Positions 18,431 to 28,353 of a DNA stretch of 38,798 nt are shown in pieces (within the stretch, counting starts at the first letter, position 1; every line of letters starts with the position of its first letter). The notes under the pieces are model-generated. The model was not told the origin of the DNA, made no database searches, and saw nothing but the letters and a program-made list of their open reading frames with translations. This stretch comes from Candidatus Geothermincola secundus (GTDB taxonomy: Bacteria > Actinomycetota > Geothermincolia > Geothermincolales > Geothermincolaceae), in assembly GCA_015711755.1 (NCBI GenBank), contig JACVIY010000008.1, forward strand, positions 1 to 38,798. Reading direction: 5' to 3'. The position numbers and the translations under genes are program-made.

Positions 18431-21085
18431 ATGTTGCCGGAAGAGCCCTCCTCCGAAACGCTGGCCGGATACCTTGAGGTGCTGAGAAGAGCGCTGGAGG
18501 AGGTAAGTTCCCCGTTCTTCCTCATCGACCTTGGCGGCGACCTCATCTATGCCAACCGCGCCGCGCGGGAGATCTCCGGGTTGCGCGAGGATGAGCGCGT
18601 TGCCCGCTGGCTTGCCGACGTGCTGATATCCTCCGCGGAGATAAACGACCCACTGGAGGCGTCGCGGCGCGGGGAGCGCTGGAGTGCGTGGGCATCGATC
18701 TGCTCCGCTGATGGGCGGGTTCAAGAGAGGCCACTCGAGGCCTCGACGATAAAAGACGCGAGCGGAAGGCCGATCGCCGCCCTGTGCCGCGCGGGAGAAG
18801 CTCCCGTGGAGGCCGAGGATGCCGAGGCCTATTACCACCGCCTCATCGAGGAGGTCCAGGAGGTCATCCTGGTGCTCGACCGACAGGGCACGATACTCTA
18901 TGTAAGCCCCTCCTACCGGCGTGTTTTCGGTTTCAGCGAGGAAGAGATGAAGGGGCGCTCCGCCTTCGAGTACCTGCATCCCGAAGACCTGGAGAGGGTG
19001 GGGCGCCTCTTCGCCGAGGGGATCGCGAGTCCGGGCCTTGAGGTGAGAGCGGAGTACCGCGTGAAGCACCGGGACGGCGGATGGCGCCTGGTGGAGGCGG
19101 TGGGACGCAACCTCCTGGAGGACCCCGCCGTGCGCGGGATCGTCATCAACTCGCGGGACGTGACCGAGGAGCGCCGCGCGCAAGAGGTGCTGCGTGCGGC
19201 GGAGGAGGTCTACCGCAACCTGGTTGAGAACGTTGATGACATCATCTTCACCATGGACAGAGAGGGGCGGGCCACTTCCATCAGCCCCGCCTTCAAGCGA
19301 GTGTCCGGATGGGAGGTGGAGGAATGGCTGGGCCGTTCCTTCCTCGAGCTGATCCATCCCGAGGACAGCGAGACCGCTCTGCGCACGTTCCGGCAGGTGA
19401 TGCGGGGAGAACGCCCTTCCCTCTATGAGCTGCGCTTCCGCAACAGCCGGGGCGAGTACGTGACCGGCGAGTTCGTGGTCACCCCCCAGTATGAGGGGGA
19501 TAGGGTGGTGGGGCTGCTGGGGGTGGGGAGGGATATAAGCGAGCGCAAGCGCTACCAGGAGGCGTTGCAGGCCAGCGAGGAGCGTCTCCGCCGCATCACC
19601 GACAACATGATGGACATGGTCAGCCAGGTCAGCGCCGAAGGCATCTTCGAGTATATAGGCCCGTCTCACCGCGCCATCCTCGGGTACGGGCCCGAGGACA
19701 TGCTGGGTCGCTCCATCTTCGAGTTCCTGCATCCCGATGACCTGGAGCGTTTGGCTGAAGAGTACGCAAGGGGCCTGGAGAGCCCCGGTCCCATCAAAGT
19801 TCAATATCGCTACCGACATGCCGACGGCCGTTACCTCTGGCTGGAGTCGGTGGCCAACCCCATCTTCGATGATGAGGGTAGGCTGTCAGGTGCGGTTCTG
19901 GGGACCAGGGACATCACCGAGCGCAAGCGCACCGAGGAACGCTTGGAGAAGCTGAACGGCTGCTTCCTCGATCTGGGGGCCGATTACCGCAGCAATATCG
20001 AGCTGCTGGTGAGGACGGGCAGGGAGATAATCGGCTGCGGGCTGCTCTTCTATCACAGGGAAAGGGAAGAGGGAGAGGCGGAGGATCTGGCTTCCTGGGA
20101 ATCGGATGAGCACTTGCTCGACCCCGAGGCCAAAGGGGAGCTGCTGGAGTTGATCGGCCGGGAAGCCAGGGAAGCCCTGATAGCCTGGTCCGCTGGGGAA
20201 GGAGCGCTCAGGGGAGGTCCCGCAAGCCCGACCCTCGGCCGCGTGGGTAGATTGATGGCCTGCCCCGTGCGCCTCCGCGGCGAGAGGGTGGCTCTGCTTT
20301 GCGCCGCGGACCACCTGCAAGAGCCCTTCTCAAGGGAGGAGGAGGAGTTCATGAGCATGCTGGCGCGCTCGCTGGCGGTGCAGGAGGAGAGGTGGGACCA
20401 TGAGGAGGCCCTGCGCGACTTCATCAACATAACCTCGCATGAGCTGAGGCATCCCATCGGGCTGATGAAGGGTTACGTGGAGGCCCTTATCGGCTTCGGT
20501 GAGGAGATGTCGAAGGAGGATCGGGACAAGTCGCTGGCGGCCCTGGAGAGGGCAGTGGATCGGCTTGACATGCTGGTGAACGAGCTTTTAGACGCCTCGC
20601 GGATCGATAGGGGAAGCTTTCCCATCTACCGGCGCGAGGTGGACCTGGAGCGTCTGGTCCCCGCTATCATCTCCGAGATGCGCTCGCGCGGCTGTTCCGG
20701 CCCTTTCATCTGGGAGAAGGATGGGGGCCTGCGCTTCTGCTGGGCCGATCCGGAGAAGCTCTCTCAGGTCCTGGTGATACTGCTGGACAATGCGGTGAAG
20801 TACTCACCCGAGGGCACCGAGGTGAAGGTGCGGGCGGAGGAGCGAGGGGATGAAGTGGAGATCTCGGTGGCGGACCGCGGCCCGGGGGTCCCGCCCCAGG
20901 AGCGCGAGAAGATATTCGGGCGGCTCTATCAGGTGGGGAGGGCCATTTACCATTCCAAGCCGGGCGTGGGGCTGGGGCTGTACATCGCTCGCAGGATCGT
21001 GGAAGCGCACGGAGGTCGCATCTGGTGCGAGGACAACCCGGGGGGCGGTGCGGTCTTCCGCTTTACCCTTCCCCGCCGCATCTGA
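18431..21085 (+). CDS. cytosolic multi-PAS (about four) + GAF-like sensor histidine kinase
   Basis: Repeated PAS S-box segments (YVSPSYRRVFGFSEEEMKGRS; YIGPSHRAILGYGPEDMLGRS), H-box SHELRHPIG, ILLDNAVKYSPEG, DRGPGVP, GVGLGLYIARRIVEAHGG. Confidence 0.95.
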   Translation: MLPEEPSSETLAGYLEVLRRALEEVSSPFFLIDLGGDLIYANRAAREISGLREDERVARWLADVLISSAEINDPLEASRRGERWSAWASICSADGRVQERPLEASTIKDASGRPIAALCRAGEAPVEAEDAEAYYHRLIEEVQEVILVLDRQGTILYVSPSYRRVFGFSEEEMKGRSAFEYLHPEDLERVGRLFAEGIASPGLEVRAEYRVKHRDGGWRLVEAVGRNLLEDPAVRGIVINSRDVTEERRAQEVLRAAEEVYRNLVENVDDIIFTMDREGRATSISPAFKRVSGWEVEEWLGRSFLELIHPEDSETALRTFRQVMRGERPSLYELRFRNSRGEYVTGEFVVTPQYEGDRVVGLLGVGRDISERKRYQEALQASEERLRRITDNMMDMVSQVSAEGIFEYIGPSHRAILGYGPEDMLGRSIFEFLHPDDLERLAEEYARGLESPGPIKVQYRYRHADGRYLWLESVANPIFDDEGRLSGAVLGTRDITERKRTEERLEKLNGCFLDLGADYRSNIELLVRTGREIIGCGLLFYHREREEGEAEDLASWESDEHLLDPEAKGELLELIGREAREALIAWSAGEGALRGGPASPTLGRVGRLMACPVRLRGERVALLCAADHLQEPFSREEEEFMSMLARSLAVQEERWDHEEALRDFINITSHELRHPIGLMKGYVEALIGFGEEMSKEDRDKSLAALERAVDRLDMLVNELLDASRIDRGSFPIYRREVDLERLVPAIISEMRSRGCSGPFIWEKDGGLRFCWADPEKLSQVLVILLDNAVKYSPEGTEVKVRAEERGDEVEISVADRGPGVPPQEREKIFGRLYQVGRAIYHSKPGVGLGLYIARRIVEAHGGRIWCEDNPGGGAVFRFTLPRRI

Positions 21086-21186
21086 ATCCTGCGTGCCCCG
21101 CTTGTCATTGGGAGCCGATGGTTTTTTAAAAGGCGTCGGCCCTACTATTTCTTTATAGAGGAAGGAAAGCCGAAGCGGCTGAGGAC

Positions 21187-21996
21187 TTAGCGCTGTCCTT
21201 CATATCCGGGGTCGCCTGGGAAGAGCAACTTCATCAGTCCCCCTTCCTCGACCAGGCGCGGAGCCACCTTTCGTATCTCCTTTATCCGGGCCGCGGCGAG
21301 CGCATCCTCGACGCAGTTGAAGGAGGCCAGCTCCCGCAGGTTGGCGACGGTGGGGGGCAGCATGGGGAATCGGCCCTCCCTGCACGACCGCAGGGCTTGT
21401 CCGGGCTCCACCCACACGCAGCCGCTTATCTCCTCGCCGTCCGTCAGCGGCTCCTGGCTATGGGGAGCCCCCGCCAGGTAGAAGCGCGCATCGAAGCGTA
21501 TGGGCATGGCCTCGGGCGTTATCCAGCGGGCGAAAGGGATAAGGAGTTCGACCGCCGGCCGCAAGCCCGCCCTTTTCAACATCGCGGTGAATCCGCCTCC
21601 CCCCTCCAACAGCTCCTTCCTCAGCGACAGCAGCACTTCCCTTTTCTCCAACGCGGATGGAGTTTTCTCTCCCGCGGGCCGGGCCAGGAGGATCCCGGTC
21701 TCCTCGAAGGTCTCGCGGATGGCCGCCAGGCGCAGAGGAAGGTCACCGAGCGAGCTATCCCCACAGCCCATTTCACGCCCCCCGCCCTTTTCCAACCCGT
21801 ACGTGCACAGAAGAGCGCCCGCATCTTCGAGGTCCTCATCCTCCACCGAACCTCCGGGGAAGACGTTCATGTCCGCGGCGAACTCGCTGCGCACGTGCCG
21901 ACGCACCATCAGCACTTGAAGCTCGCCGCTTGACGGCGAGTCGCGCAGCAGGATCAGGGTGGCCGCGTCCCGAGGTTCCGCCGGCAAGACCCGCAT
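21187..21996 (-). CDS. Nudix hydrolase family protein (NUDT19-like, interrupted Nudix box)
   Basis: FPGGSVEDED...RLAAIRETFEETGILLA. Confidence 0.82.
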   Translation of the reverse strand: MRVLPAEPRDAATLILLRDSPSSGELQVLMVRRHVRSEFAADMNVFPGGSVEDEDLEDAGALLCTYGLEKGGGREMGCGDSSLGDLPLRLAAIRETFEETGILLARPAGEKTPSALEKREVLLSLRKELLEGGGGFTAMLKRAGLRPAVELLIPFARWITPEAMPIRFDARFYLAGAPHSQEPLTDGEEISGCVWVEPGQALRSCREGRFPMLPPTVANLRELASFNCVEDALAAARIKEIRKVAPRLVEEGGLMKLLFPGDPGYEGQR

Positions 21997-22002
21997 CCTC
22001 CC

Positions 22003-22779
22003 TCAGCCGCCCAGCCCCGAAAGGCCCTCGGTGATGCCGTTGGAGATGATCAGGGCCTGATTGCGGTCCTCCATGCGCAGGGCGTCCTCGAGGGAACTCC
22101 CGTTGAGGGCGGCGTTGAAGGCGTCCTTGGTGAGGCGGAGGCCCAGAGGGTTCTTGGAGCACATCACCGCGGCCATCTCCTTCGCCGCCGGGAAAAGTTC
22201 CTCTCTGGGCATCACCCGGTTGACCAGCCCCATTCGCAGGGCTTCCTCGGCGAAGACCCTCTCCCCCGTCAGGCACATCTGGGCGGCGCGGCCCCAGCCG
22301 ACGATGCGGGGCAGGAAGAAAGAAGAGCCCATGTCCGCACCCCCCGTGCCTATGTTGATGTACTGGGCGCAGAACATGGCGTCCTCGGAAGCCAGGCGGA
22401 TGTCCGCGGCCAGGGCGAAGGAGAGCCCCGCGCCCATGGCCGGGCCGTGCACCGCGGCGATGATCGGCTGGGGGCAGGAGCGCATCAGGACGATGATGCG
22501 GGAGAACCCCCGCTGGCCTTCGAAAACGCTGCGGGCGGTGGGTTTCCCCTGATGGAACTCCGTGCCCGCCGCCTTCATGTCCAGCCCGCTGCAAAAGCCC
22601 TTCTCGCCCGCTCCCCTGACGATGAGGACGCGTACCCCCGCGTCCTCCTGCCGCTCACCCCAGAAGTGGTTGAGCTCGTCCAGCATGCGCTTGTTCACCG
22701 CGTTGACCACCCGGGGGCGGTTGTAGGTGAGTATGCCCACTTCCCCATCGGTCTCGTAAATGAGGGTCTCGTATTCCAC
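22003..22779 (-). CDS. enoyl-CoA hydratase/isomerase family protein
   Basis: NRPRVVNAVNKRM, VRGAGEKGFCSGLDMK, AAVHGPAMGAGLSFALAADIRLA. Confidence 0.94.
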   Translation of the reverse strand: MEYETLIYETDGEVGILTYNRPRVVNAVNKRMLDELNHFWGERQEDAGVRVLIVRGAGEKGFCSGLDMKAAGTEFHQGKPTARSVFEGQRGFSRIIVLMRSCPQPIIAAVHGPAMGAGLSFALAADIRLASEDAMFCAQYINIGTGGADMGSSFFLPRIVGWGRAAQMCLTGERVFAEEALRMGLVNRVMPREELFPAAKEMAAVMCSKNPLGLRLTKDAFNAALNGSSLEDALRMEDRNQALIISNGITEGLSGLGG

Positions 22780-22971
22780 AGCCGCTCCTTTCCCTCGTTC
22801 CCGCGGTCACCCGGTCAACTTTATCAGAAAAAGCCGGCGCCTATGAGATCTCGGGATCGAGCCTCGGTTATCTCGAGGACGAGATCATCGGACGCGTTGA
22901 GCGACCTCATTGACCTTAGTGCATCATCTTCCGCGGCGCCGCTCCCGGGCGGCTTGGGATCTGCTCCTCGA

Positions 22972-23937
22972 TCACTTGAAATGGATGTTCTCCTTGAGGA
23001 ACCTCACCGTGTCCCCGGGGAAAGTCCCGCTCATGGACATTACCATCACCATGTATATCCGCTGGCCTTTGAAGAAAAGCAGGACATCGGCTCCCACGCC
23101 TACGGGCAGGTCTTCACCTTCCTGCAAGTCGAAGGTTATCTCCGCGCCCACGTCTCCGGACCTTGTCTGGAAGGCGCTTATCTTGTATATGTCCGAGTGC
23201 ATCCCCCCCGACAGGAGCCCGCTGCTGAACTCGTCCAGCAGCTCCTCCCGGTTCTCCTCGATATATTCCTCCATCTCCTCAAGGGTCATGTCCGATGTTG
23301 GCAGGGAAAAGGTCCCACCGCTGTCCATGTGCATCGCTATTATCATGTTGGTCATGCTCGAGTCCGTGAAGAAAGAGTCCATGGCGACCTCTCCGCCGAT
23401 ACCGCCTTCGAACATCTCACCGAAGTCCATGCCCATGAGATGGGAGGCCTCCTGCCAGCCCGGAGGGAGGGGTACAACTATATCGGGGACCATGCCGTCT
23501 TTCTTTCCCCCGTCCCTCCTGGTGTCGCTCTCTCTCGAACCCTTGCTGTCGCTTTCGGCGCTCTCCGCCCCCCTCGCCCCGTCGCCCTTCTTGTCCTCGA
23601 CGAACCACTTGGGGCCCACCGCGAAGCCCAGCAGCAGGACCACCGCCGCGGCTATGACCAGCAGGCCGGCCACTCCCAGAGCCACCAGTTTCCCCGCCCC
23701 CCCTCCTCCTTTTTCGGAGGCCGCGGGGGGCACGGGTGGGATGGCAGGTGGGGTGACCATGGTCGCCTGTGAGGGCTGAAAAGGCGCCGCCGGACCTTGC
23801 GACGTCGTTGTAGAGGCAGGGATCTCCGTGGCCTGCCGGCTCTCTGCGCCTGCGGCTTCAAGCGGGGCACCGCAGCGGGCGCAGAACCTGCCGCCTCCGA
23901 CCACAGCACCGCAATTCGGGCACTTCTTCTCTTCCAC
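22972..23937 (-). CDS. zinc-ribbon, single-TM membrane protein
   Basis: KCPNCGAVVGGGRFCARCGAPL, then TM VALGVAGLLVIAAAVVLLLGFAVG. Confidence 0.75.
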   Translation of the reverse strand: MEEKKCPNCGAVVGGGRFCARCGAPLEAAGAESRQATEIPASTTTSQGPAAPFQPSQATMVTPPAIPPVPPAASEKGGGGAGKLVALGVAGLLVIAAAVVLLLGFAVGPKWFVEDKKGDGARGAESAESDSKGSRESDTRRDGGKKDGMVPDIVVPLPPGWQEASHLMGMDFGEMFEGGIGGEVAMDSFFTDSSMTNMIIAMHMDSGGTFSLPTSDMTLEEMEEYIEENREELLDEFSSGLLSGGMHSDIYKISAFQTRSGDVGAEITFDLQEGEDLPVGVGADVLLFFKGQRIYMVMVMSMSGTFPGDTVRFLKENIHFK

Positions 23938-24047
23938 GTGATCACCCCTTCATGGTCACCTGTTCCGGGCCCTTTATGTACAAATGACGCAGCAACGGCA
24001 CTCGACGCTCCCGCTCAAAGTGCCTGCGGGGACACTTCCCTCAGGCC

Positions 24048-25187
24048 TCACAGCCCCATGGTCTTCGAGATAATTTCCCGCATTATCTCCCGGGTGCCCC
24101 CGCCGATGGGCCCCAGGCGCATATCCCGGAAGGAGCGGGACACCGGATACTCATCCATGTAGCCGTAGCCGCCGAATATCTGCAGGCACTGATCGGAGAC
24201 CTCGCAGGCCACATCGCAGGCATATAGCTTGGCCATGGCCACTTCCCTTATGGGGTTCTGGCCCTGCACGTAGAGCTCCAGCGCGTGGTAGGTCAAGCGG
24301 CGGGCGGCCTCGATGCGGGTGGCCATTTCCGCGAAGTAGTGGGCTATGACCTGGAACTTGGAGATGGGCTGGCCGAAGGCCCGGCGCTCCTTGGCGTATT
24401 CGATGGTGCCGTCCAGGAGCAGCTGGGCTCCGCTGACCGAGCCCAGGGCCAGGGTGAGCCGTTCCCAGGCGAAATTGGCCATGATCTGGAAGAACCCCTT
24501 GTTCTCCTCGCCCAAGAGGGCGTCGGCGGGCACCCGGCAGTCGATGAAGGAGAGCTCTCCGGTGTCCGAGGCCTTCCAGCCCAGCTTCTTCAGCCGCTTG
24601 GAGGTCTCGAACCCGGGGGTGCCGCGGTCCACCACGAACTGGGAGATGCCCCCGTATCCCTTGTCGCGGTCGGTCTTGGCCGCCACCACCACCCAGTCGC
24701 ATTTGACCCCGTTGGTGATGAAGGTCTTGGAGCCGTTGATGACCCAGTCGGAGCCGTCCCTTACCGCGTAGGTGGTGATGCCGGCCACGTCGGAGCCCCC
24801 TCCCGGTTCGGTGATCCCCAGGGCCCCTATGCTCTCCCCTTTTATTCCCGGCACCAGGTACTTCTCCTTCTGCTCGGGGGTACCGAACCTGTTGATCTGG
24901 GGCATGGCGATGGCGATGTGGGCTCCCAGAGCCGCCGCGACCCCGCCCGAGCCGCAGCGGGGCATCTCCTCGTGGAAAACGGCCTCCGCCAGGATGTCGT
25001 TGTCGCCGCCGTATTCCTCGGGATATTGCATTCCCAGGAAGCCGAGCCCCCCCATCTTTTGGAAGTACTCATAGGGGAAATCCTCCGCCTCCTCCCACTC
25101 GTCGGCGTGGGGCGTCAGCTCTTTCTCGATGAATTCCCTCAAGGATCTGCGGAAATCCTCATGCACCGGCTGGAAGAGTCCTCCCAT
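24048..25187 (-). CDS. acyl-CoA dehydrogenase family protein
   Basis: ALGITEPGGGSDVAGITT, WVINGSKTFITNG, RRAFGQPISKFQ, QIFGGYGYMDEYPVSRSFRDMR. Confidence 0.96.
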   Translation of the reverse strand: MGGLFQPVHEDFRRSLREFIEKELTPHADEWEEAEDFPYEYFQKMGGLGFLGMQYPEEYGGDNDILAEAVFHEEMPRCGSGGVAAALGAHIAIAMPQINRFGTPEQKEKYLVPGIKGESIGALGITEPGGGSDVAGITTYAVRDGSDWVINGSKTFITNGVKCDWVVVAAKTDRDKGYGGISQFVVDRGTPGFETSKRLKKLGWKASDTGELSFIDCRVPADALLGEENKGFFQIMANFAWERLTLALGSVSGAQLLLDGTIEYAKERRAFGQPISKFQVIAHYFAEMATRIEAARRLTYHALELYVQGQNPIREVAMAKLYACDVACEVSDQCLQIFGGYGYMDEYPVSRSFRDMRLGPIGGGTREIMREIISKTMGL

Positions 25188-25563
25188 GTCGCACCTCCCT
25201 CAATGCGTTCCCGCCTGCCGCCATGGATGGCCGCGGATTTCGGCGAGACCCTTCTTTTAGTTCTTACCCGCCTATTATAAAGGGAGGGAGCGGGGGGGTC
25301 ATTTCAGGGACAAGGAGCCCCGTTCATCGAAGAAAGAAGGCACCTTTGAAAAGCGTTCTTCACGCCGCTTGGGGGCGGGATCTGCGGACTCGATGCGAGG
25401 TTGGTTAAATGAGATGCGTCGACCCGGTCGGGACTTCCCAAGGCGCCCTTCAAGTTATAATCGTCACTTAGGGAAGGCGGCCGATAAGGCCAGTCAGGCG
25501 AGGCAAGAAGCTGCGCAGCGCGTGGCTGCACCGAGCCGCTGCCTTTGGGAGGAGGATGGCTGC

Positions 25564-26643
25564 ATGACCATGAAGCGCTGCCGGGAATGCGAGACGCCGC
25601 TGATCTTCGGCAGGAGCATAATCTGGACGGGCGGCGGCACCGTTGCCGCCCGAGCCCTTCCCGAACTGCGGCTCTTCTTCATCGAGATAGACGAACTCAT
25701 CAACCTGCTCTCCTACCTCGGCGAGCTGTTGGGAACCCCCATTGACCACATCCTCATGGAATCGGAGAGGCCCATCGGGAGGGCTATGGTGGAGGCGACC
25801 CTGCCGCCCCTCTTAATCAGGGCGGTTCGCTGCATACCGGACGCCTTCCAGAGATTCTTCTTCGCCCGCGGGGCCTTCCGCCGCATCGCCGATTACGCCC
25901 GGGCCATGGGGTACGGCAGCATCACCATGATCGCCTATGAGGGCCGCAGGCGCAGCCTCATGCGGGTCCGCAACCCCCACTCCATCCCACTCATCATCGG
26001 GGACTGCCTGGGGGCGTTTCAGCTTATATTGGGCGTGAACATGAGCGTGGAGTGGAAGAGGGAGAACGGCACCACCCTCATCGAGTTCCGCCGGACCGAG
26101 GAGAAACCCTACGATGTCCCCATACCTCGCGCTCCCTACCTCGAGGGACAGGCGGAACTGGCGCGCTGCCCGCGCTGCCGGGCGCCGCTGCTGTTGCGGG
26201 AGACCTTCGAATGGGACCTGGTGAACGGCATCATCACCAACCGGCGCACAGCATACCGAGAGGCCTTCCTCTCGGTTGAGGGCATCAATGCCATCTTCTC
26301 GGAGATGGAGAGAGAATTGGGAGAGGAGATCCCCCTGGTGGTGGCCCGAAGGCAGGCCGACCTCATGCGCGAGCGCCTCTCCAGAAGGAAGCTGGACGAG
26401 GAGGGCGGCTTGCTTGCCGTCTTCCAGGAAATGCAGCTCAGAGGAATGGGCAACCCGGTGGAGGTGGAGGAGATAGGCAGGCAGCTTAAGGTGAGGGTGG
26501 AGAACCCCTTCAACGATGCCCTGGTGGCCGGGAGGATAGCGGGTTGCTACGAGGCCCTGGAAGGGGTGCGCAGCAAGATGAGTTGGGTCTCCAGCGAGGA
26601 CGGCTACGTGGTGGTGGGGGTGGAGCCGGCTTCGGATGGATGA
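25564..26643 (+). CDS. uncharacterised internally duplicated CxxC protein (paralogue B)
   Basis: Modules start RCRECE and RCPRCR; NP-S/N..L..G...F/YE-like segments twice (VRNPHSIPLIIGDCLGAFQ; VENPFNDALVAGRIAGCYEAL). Confidence 0.8.
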   Translation: MTMKRCRECETPLIFGRSIIWTGGGTVAARALPELRLFFIEIDELINLLSYLGELLGTPIDHILMESERPIGRAMVEATLPPLLIRAVRCIPDAFQRFFFARGAFRRIADYARAMGYGSITMIAYEGRRRSLMRVRNPHSIPLIIGDCLGAFQLILGVNMSVEWKRENGTTLIEFRRTEEKPYDVPIPRAPYLEGQAELARCPRCRAPLLLRETFEWDLVNGIITNRRTAYREAFLSVEGINAIFSEMERELGEEIPLVVARRQADLMRERLSRRKLDEEGGLLAVFQEMQLRGMGNPVEVEEIGRQLKVRVENPFNDALVAGRIAGCYEALEGVRSKMSWVSSEDGYVVVGVEPASDG

Positions 26644-26703
26644 GATCATCTGGGTTACGGCGTTCGGGATCGGAGGCGGATCAGGGCATAGGAGGTTCCT
26701 TCC

Positions 26704-27108
26704 ATGACGAGGTTCATCGAGGTGAGGACATCTCGACGCTCTCAGCTGCTGGACATCACCGTCGAGGTGCAGCGGGCCCTGTCCGCGAGCGGATTGGAGG
26801 AAGGAGCGGCCCTCATCTATGTCCCTCACACGACCGCCGGGGTCACCATAAACGAGAACGCCGATCCCAGCGTGGCCGAGGACATCCTCTCTCACCTGGA
26901 GAAGATGGTGCCACGATCGGGCAGCTTCCGCCACCGGGAGGGCAACGCCGACGCCCACATCAAAGCAACATTGGTCGGCTTCTCCCAGCTAGTCCCGGTA
27001 AGGGGAGGCAGGCTGGAGCTGGGCACTTGGCAGGGCGTTTTCCTCTGTGAGTTCGACGGGCCGCGCAGCCGCAGGGTGCTGCTTTCCTTCCTGCGGTCGG
27101 CGCCCTGA
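26704..27108 (+). CDS. YjbQ / UPF0047 family protein (secondary thiamine-phosphate synthase type)
   Basis: IYVPHTTAGVTINENADPSVAEDI...HREGNADAHIKATLVG...LGTWQGVFLCEFDGPR. Confidence 0.93.
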   Translation: MTRFIEVRTSRRSQLLDITVEVQRALSASGLEEGAALIYVPHTTAGVTINENADPSVAEDILSHLEKMVPRSGSFRHREGNADAHIKATLVGFSQLVPVRGGRLELGTWQGVFLCEFDGPRSRRVLLSFLRSAP

Positions 27109-27126
27109 GCCGTGCCGGAGGCGTGA

Positions 27127-27966
27127 ATGGCGCTACCCGTTTACCTGCTTAGCGATTTCGGCACCGCTGATGAGTTCGTGGCTGCGGTGAAAGGGGTCAT
27201 CATCTCCCTGCTGCCCTCCGTCCTCATCCTGGACATAAGCCACGACATACCCCCTTTCGATGTGCGCAAAGGGGCGGTGGTCCTGGCCGCGGCCCTGCCC
27301 CACCTCCCTCCGGGCGTTTGCTTGGCGGTGGTGGACCCCGGGGTGGGAACGGAGAGGCGGGCGCTGATGCTGCGCTGCGGCCGCGGCGACCTCCTGCTTG
27401 GGCCGGACAACGGCCTTCTGCTCCCGGCCGCCGAGCGCCTGGGGGGTGTTGATGAGGCATGGTCGTTGAGGATGGAGGGATGCGGAGGCGGGGATCCCCA
27501 CCCCACCTTTCACGGGCGCGACCTCTTCGCCCCTCTGGCCGCCCGTCTGGCCGCGGGCATGCGCCCTGAGGAGGCGGGGGATAAGGTGGTTGCGGCGGAC
27601 TTGGCCCCGCCTCCCTGGGAGGAGGCGGTACTCGCGGGGGGAGCCCTTTACTGCAGGGTAATCGACATCGACAGGTTCGGCAATCTGCGCCTGAGCGCCG
27701 AGCCAGATGCTCTGCGGGAAGTGCCCAAGGACCGAAAGGTCTTGGTGGACTTGGGAGAGAGGCAGCTCATCGCCAGGCGCCTGGATGCCTTCGGAGAGGC
27801 CCTCCCCGGGGAAGCGCTTATCTACGAGGACTCCTCGGGATGGCTGGGCCTGGCCATGAGAGAAGGTGATCTCGCGAAACGACTGGGGGCGAGGCCGCTG
27901 CAGAGCGTGATCATATATTTGCCGGAACCCCTCTCCCGCTCGGGTATCCCTTCCCAACCCGATTGA
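27127..27966 (+). CDS. SAM hydroxide adenosyltransferase (DUF62) family protein
   Basis: LLSDFGTADEFVAAVKG, DISHDIPPFDVRKGA, VVDPGVGTERR, LLGPDNGLL, FHGRDLFAPLAA. Confidence 0.94.
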   Translation: MALPVYLLSDFGTADEFVAAVKGVIISLLPSVLILDISHDIPPFDVRKGAVVLAAALPHLPPGVCLAVVDPGVGTERRALMLRCGRGDLLLGPDNGLLLPAAERLGGVDEAWSLRMEGCGGGDPHPTFHGRDLFAPLAARLAAGMRPEEAGDKVVAADLAPPPWEEAVLAGGALYCRVIDIDRFGNLRLSAEPDALREVPKDRKVLVDLGERQLIARRLDAFGEALPGEALIYEDSSGWLGLAMREGDLAKRLGARPLQSVIIYLPEPLSRSGIPSQPD

Positions 27967-28033
27967 GAGGCGGCACGCGTTTCTTTTCTCATGGAGGAGC
28001 GCCCGATGAGATACCGCTCCGGCCACCCCTCCC

Positions 28034-28219
28034 TCATCGCCTCAGGTTCCCGATGCTGCGGTCATAGGTGCGTTCCTGCTCCGGGGTGAAGTAGCAGGCG
28101 GGCAGCTCACCCATGCGGCGGTGGTAGTTCAGGCACTCGCAGCAGTAGCCCTTGCGCGAGCACGGCTCATAGGTGCAGTTGCAGCTCGCTCGGTTCTTCT
28201 CATAGTTCTTGCACTCCAT
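28034..28219 (-). CDS. DUF6485-like small cysteine-rich protein
   Basis: [44 protein letters not shown], seven cysteines ahead of the conserved ACYF. Confidence 0.8.
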   Translation of the reverse strand: MECKNYEKNRASCNCTYEPCSRKGYCCECLNYHRRMGELPACYFTPEQERTYDRSIGNLRR

Positions 28220-28353
28220 CGGCTCTCCTTCCGCCTTTTTCTTTACACAACGTAAAATATATCCGAATCCCTTAAGGTCTGCCTCCTTATAGTAAAATGT
28301 CCCTGCGCTGAGTTCCAGAGAAAGCGAGAGGAAGCAGAAGAGGAGGTAGCAGG

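Noticed and set aside
17195-19819. 874-aa minus-strand ORF
   Set aside because: Antisense to paralogue A and the histidine kinase, both with strong domain support; long antisense ORFs are expected in GC-rich codon-biased genes and the translation is low-complexity His/Gly/Leu-rich
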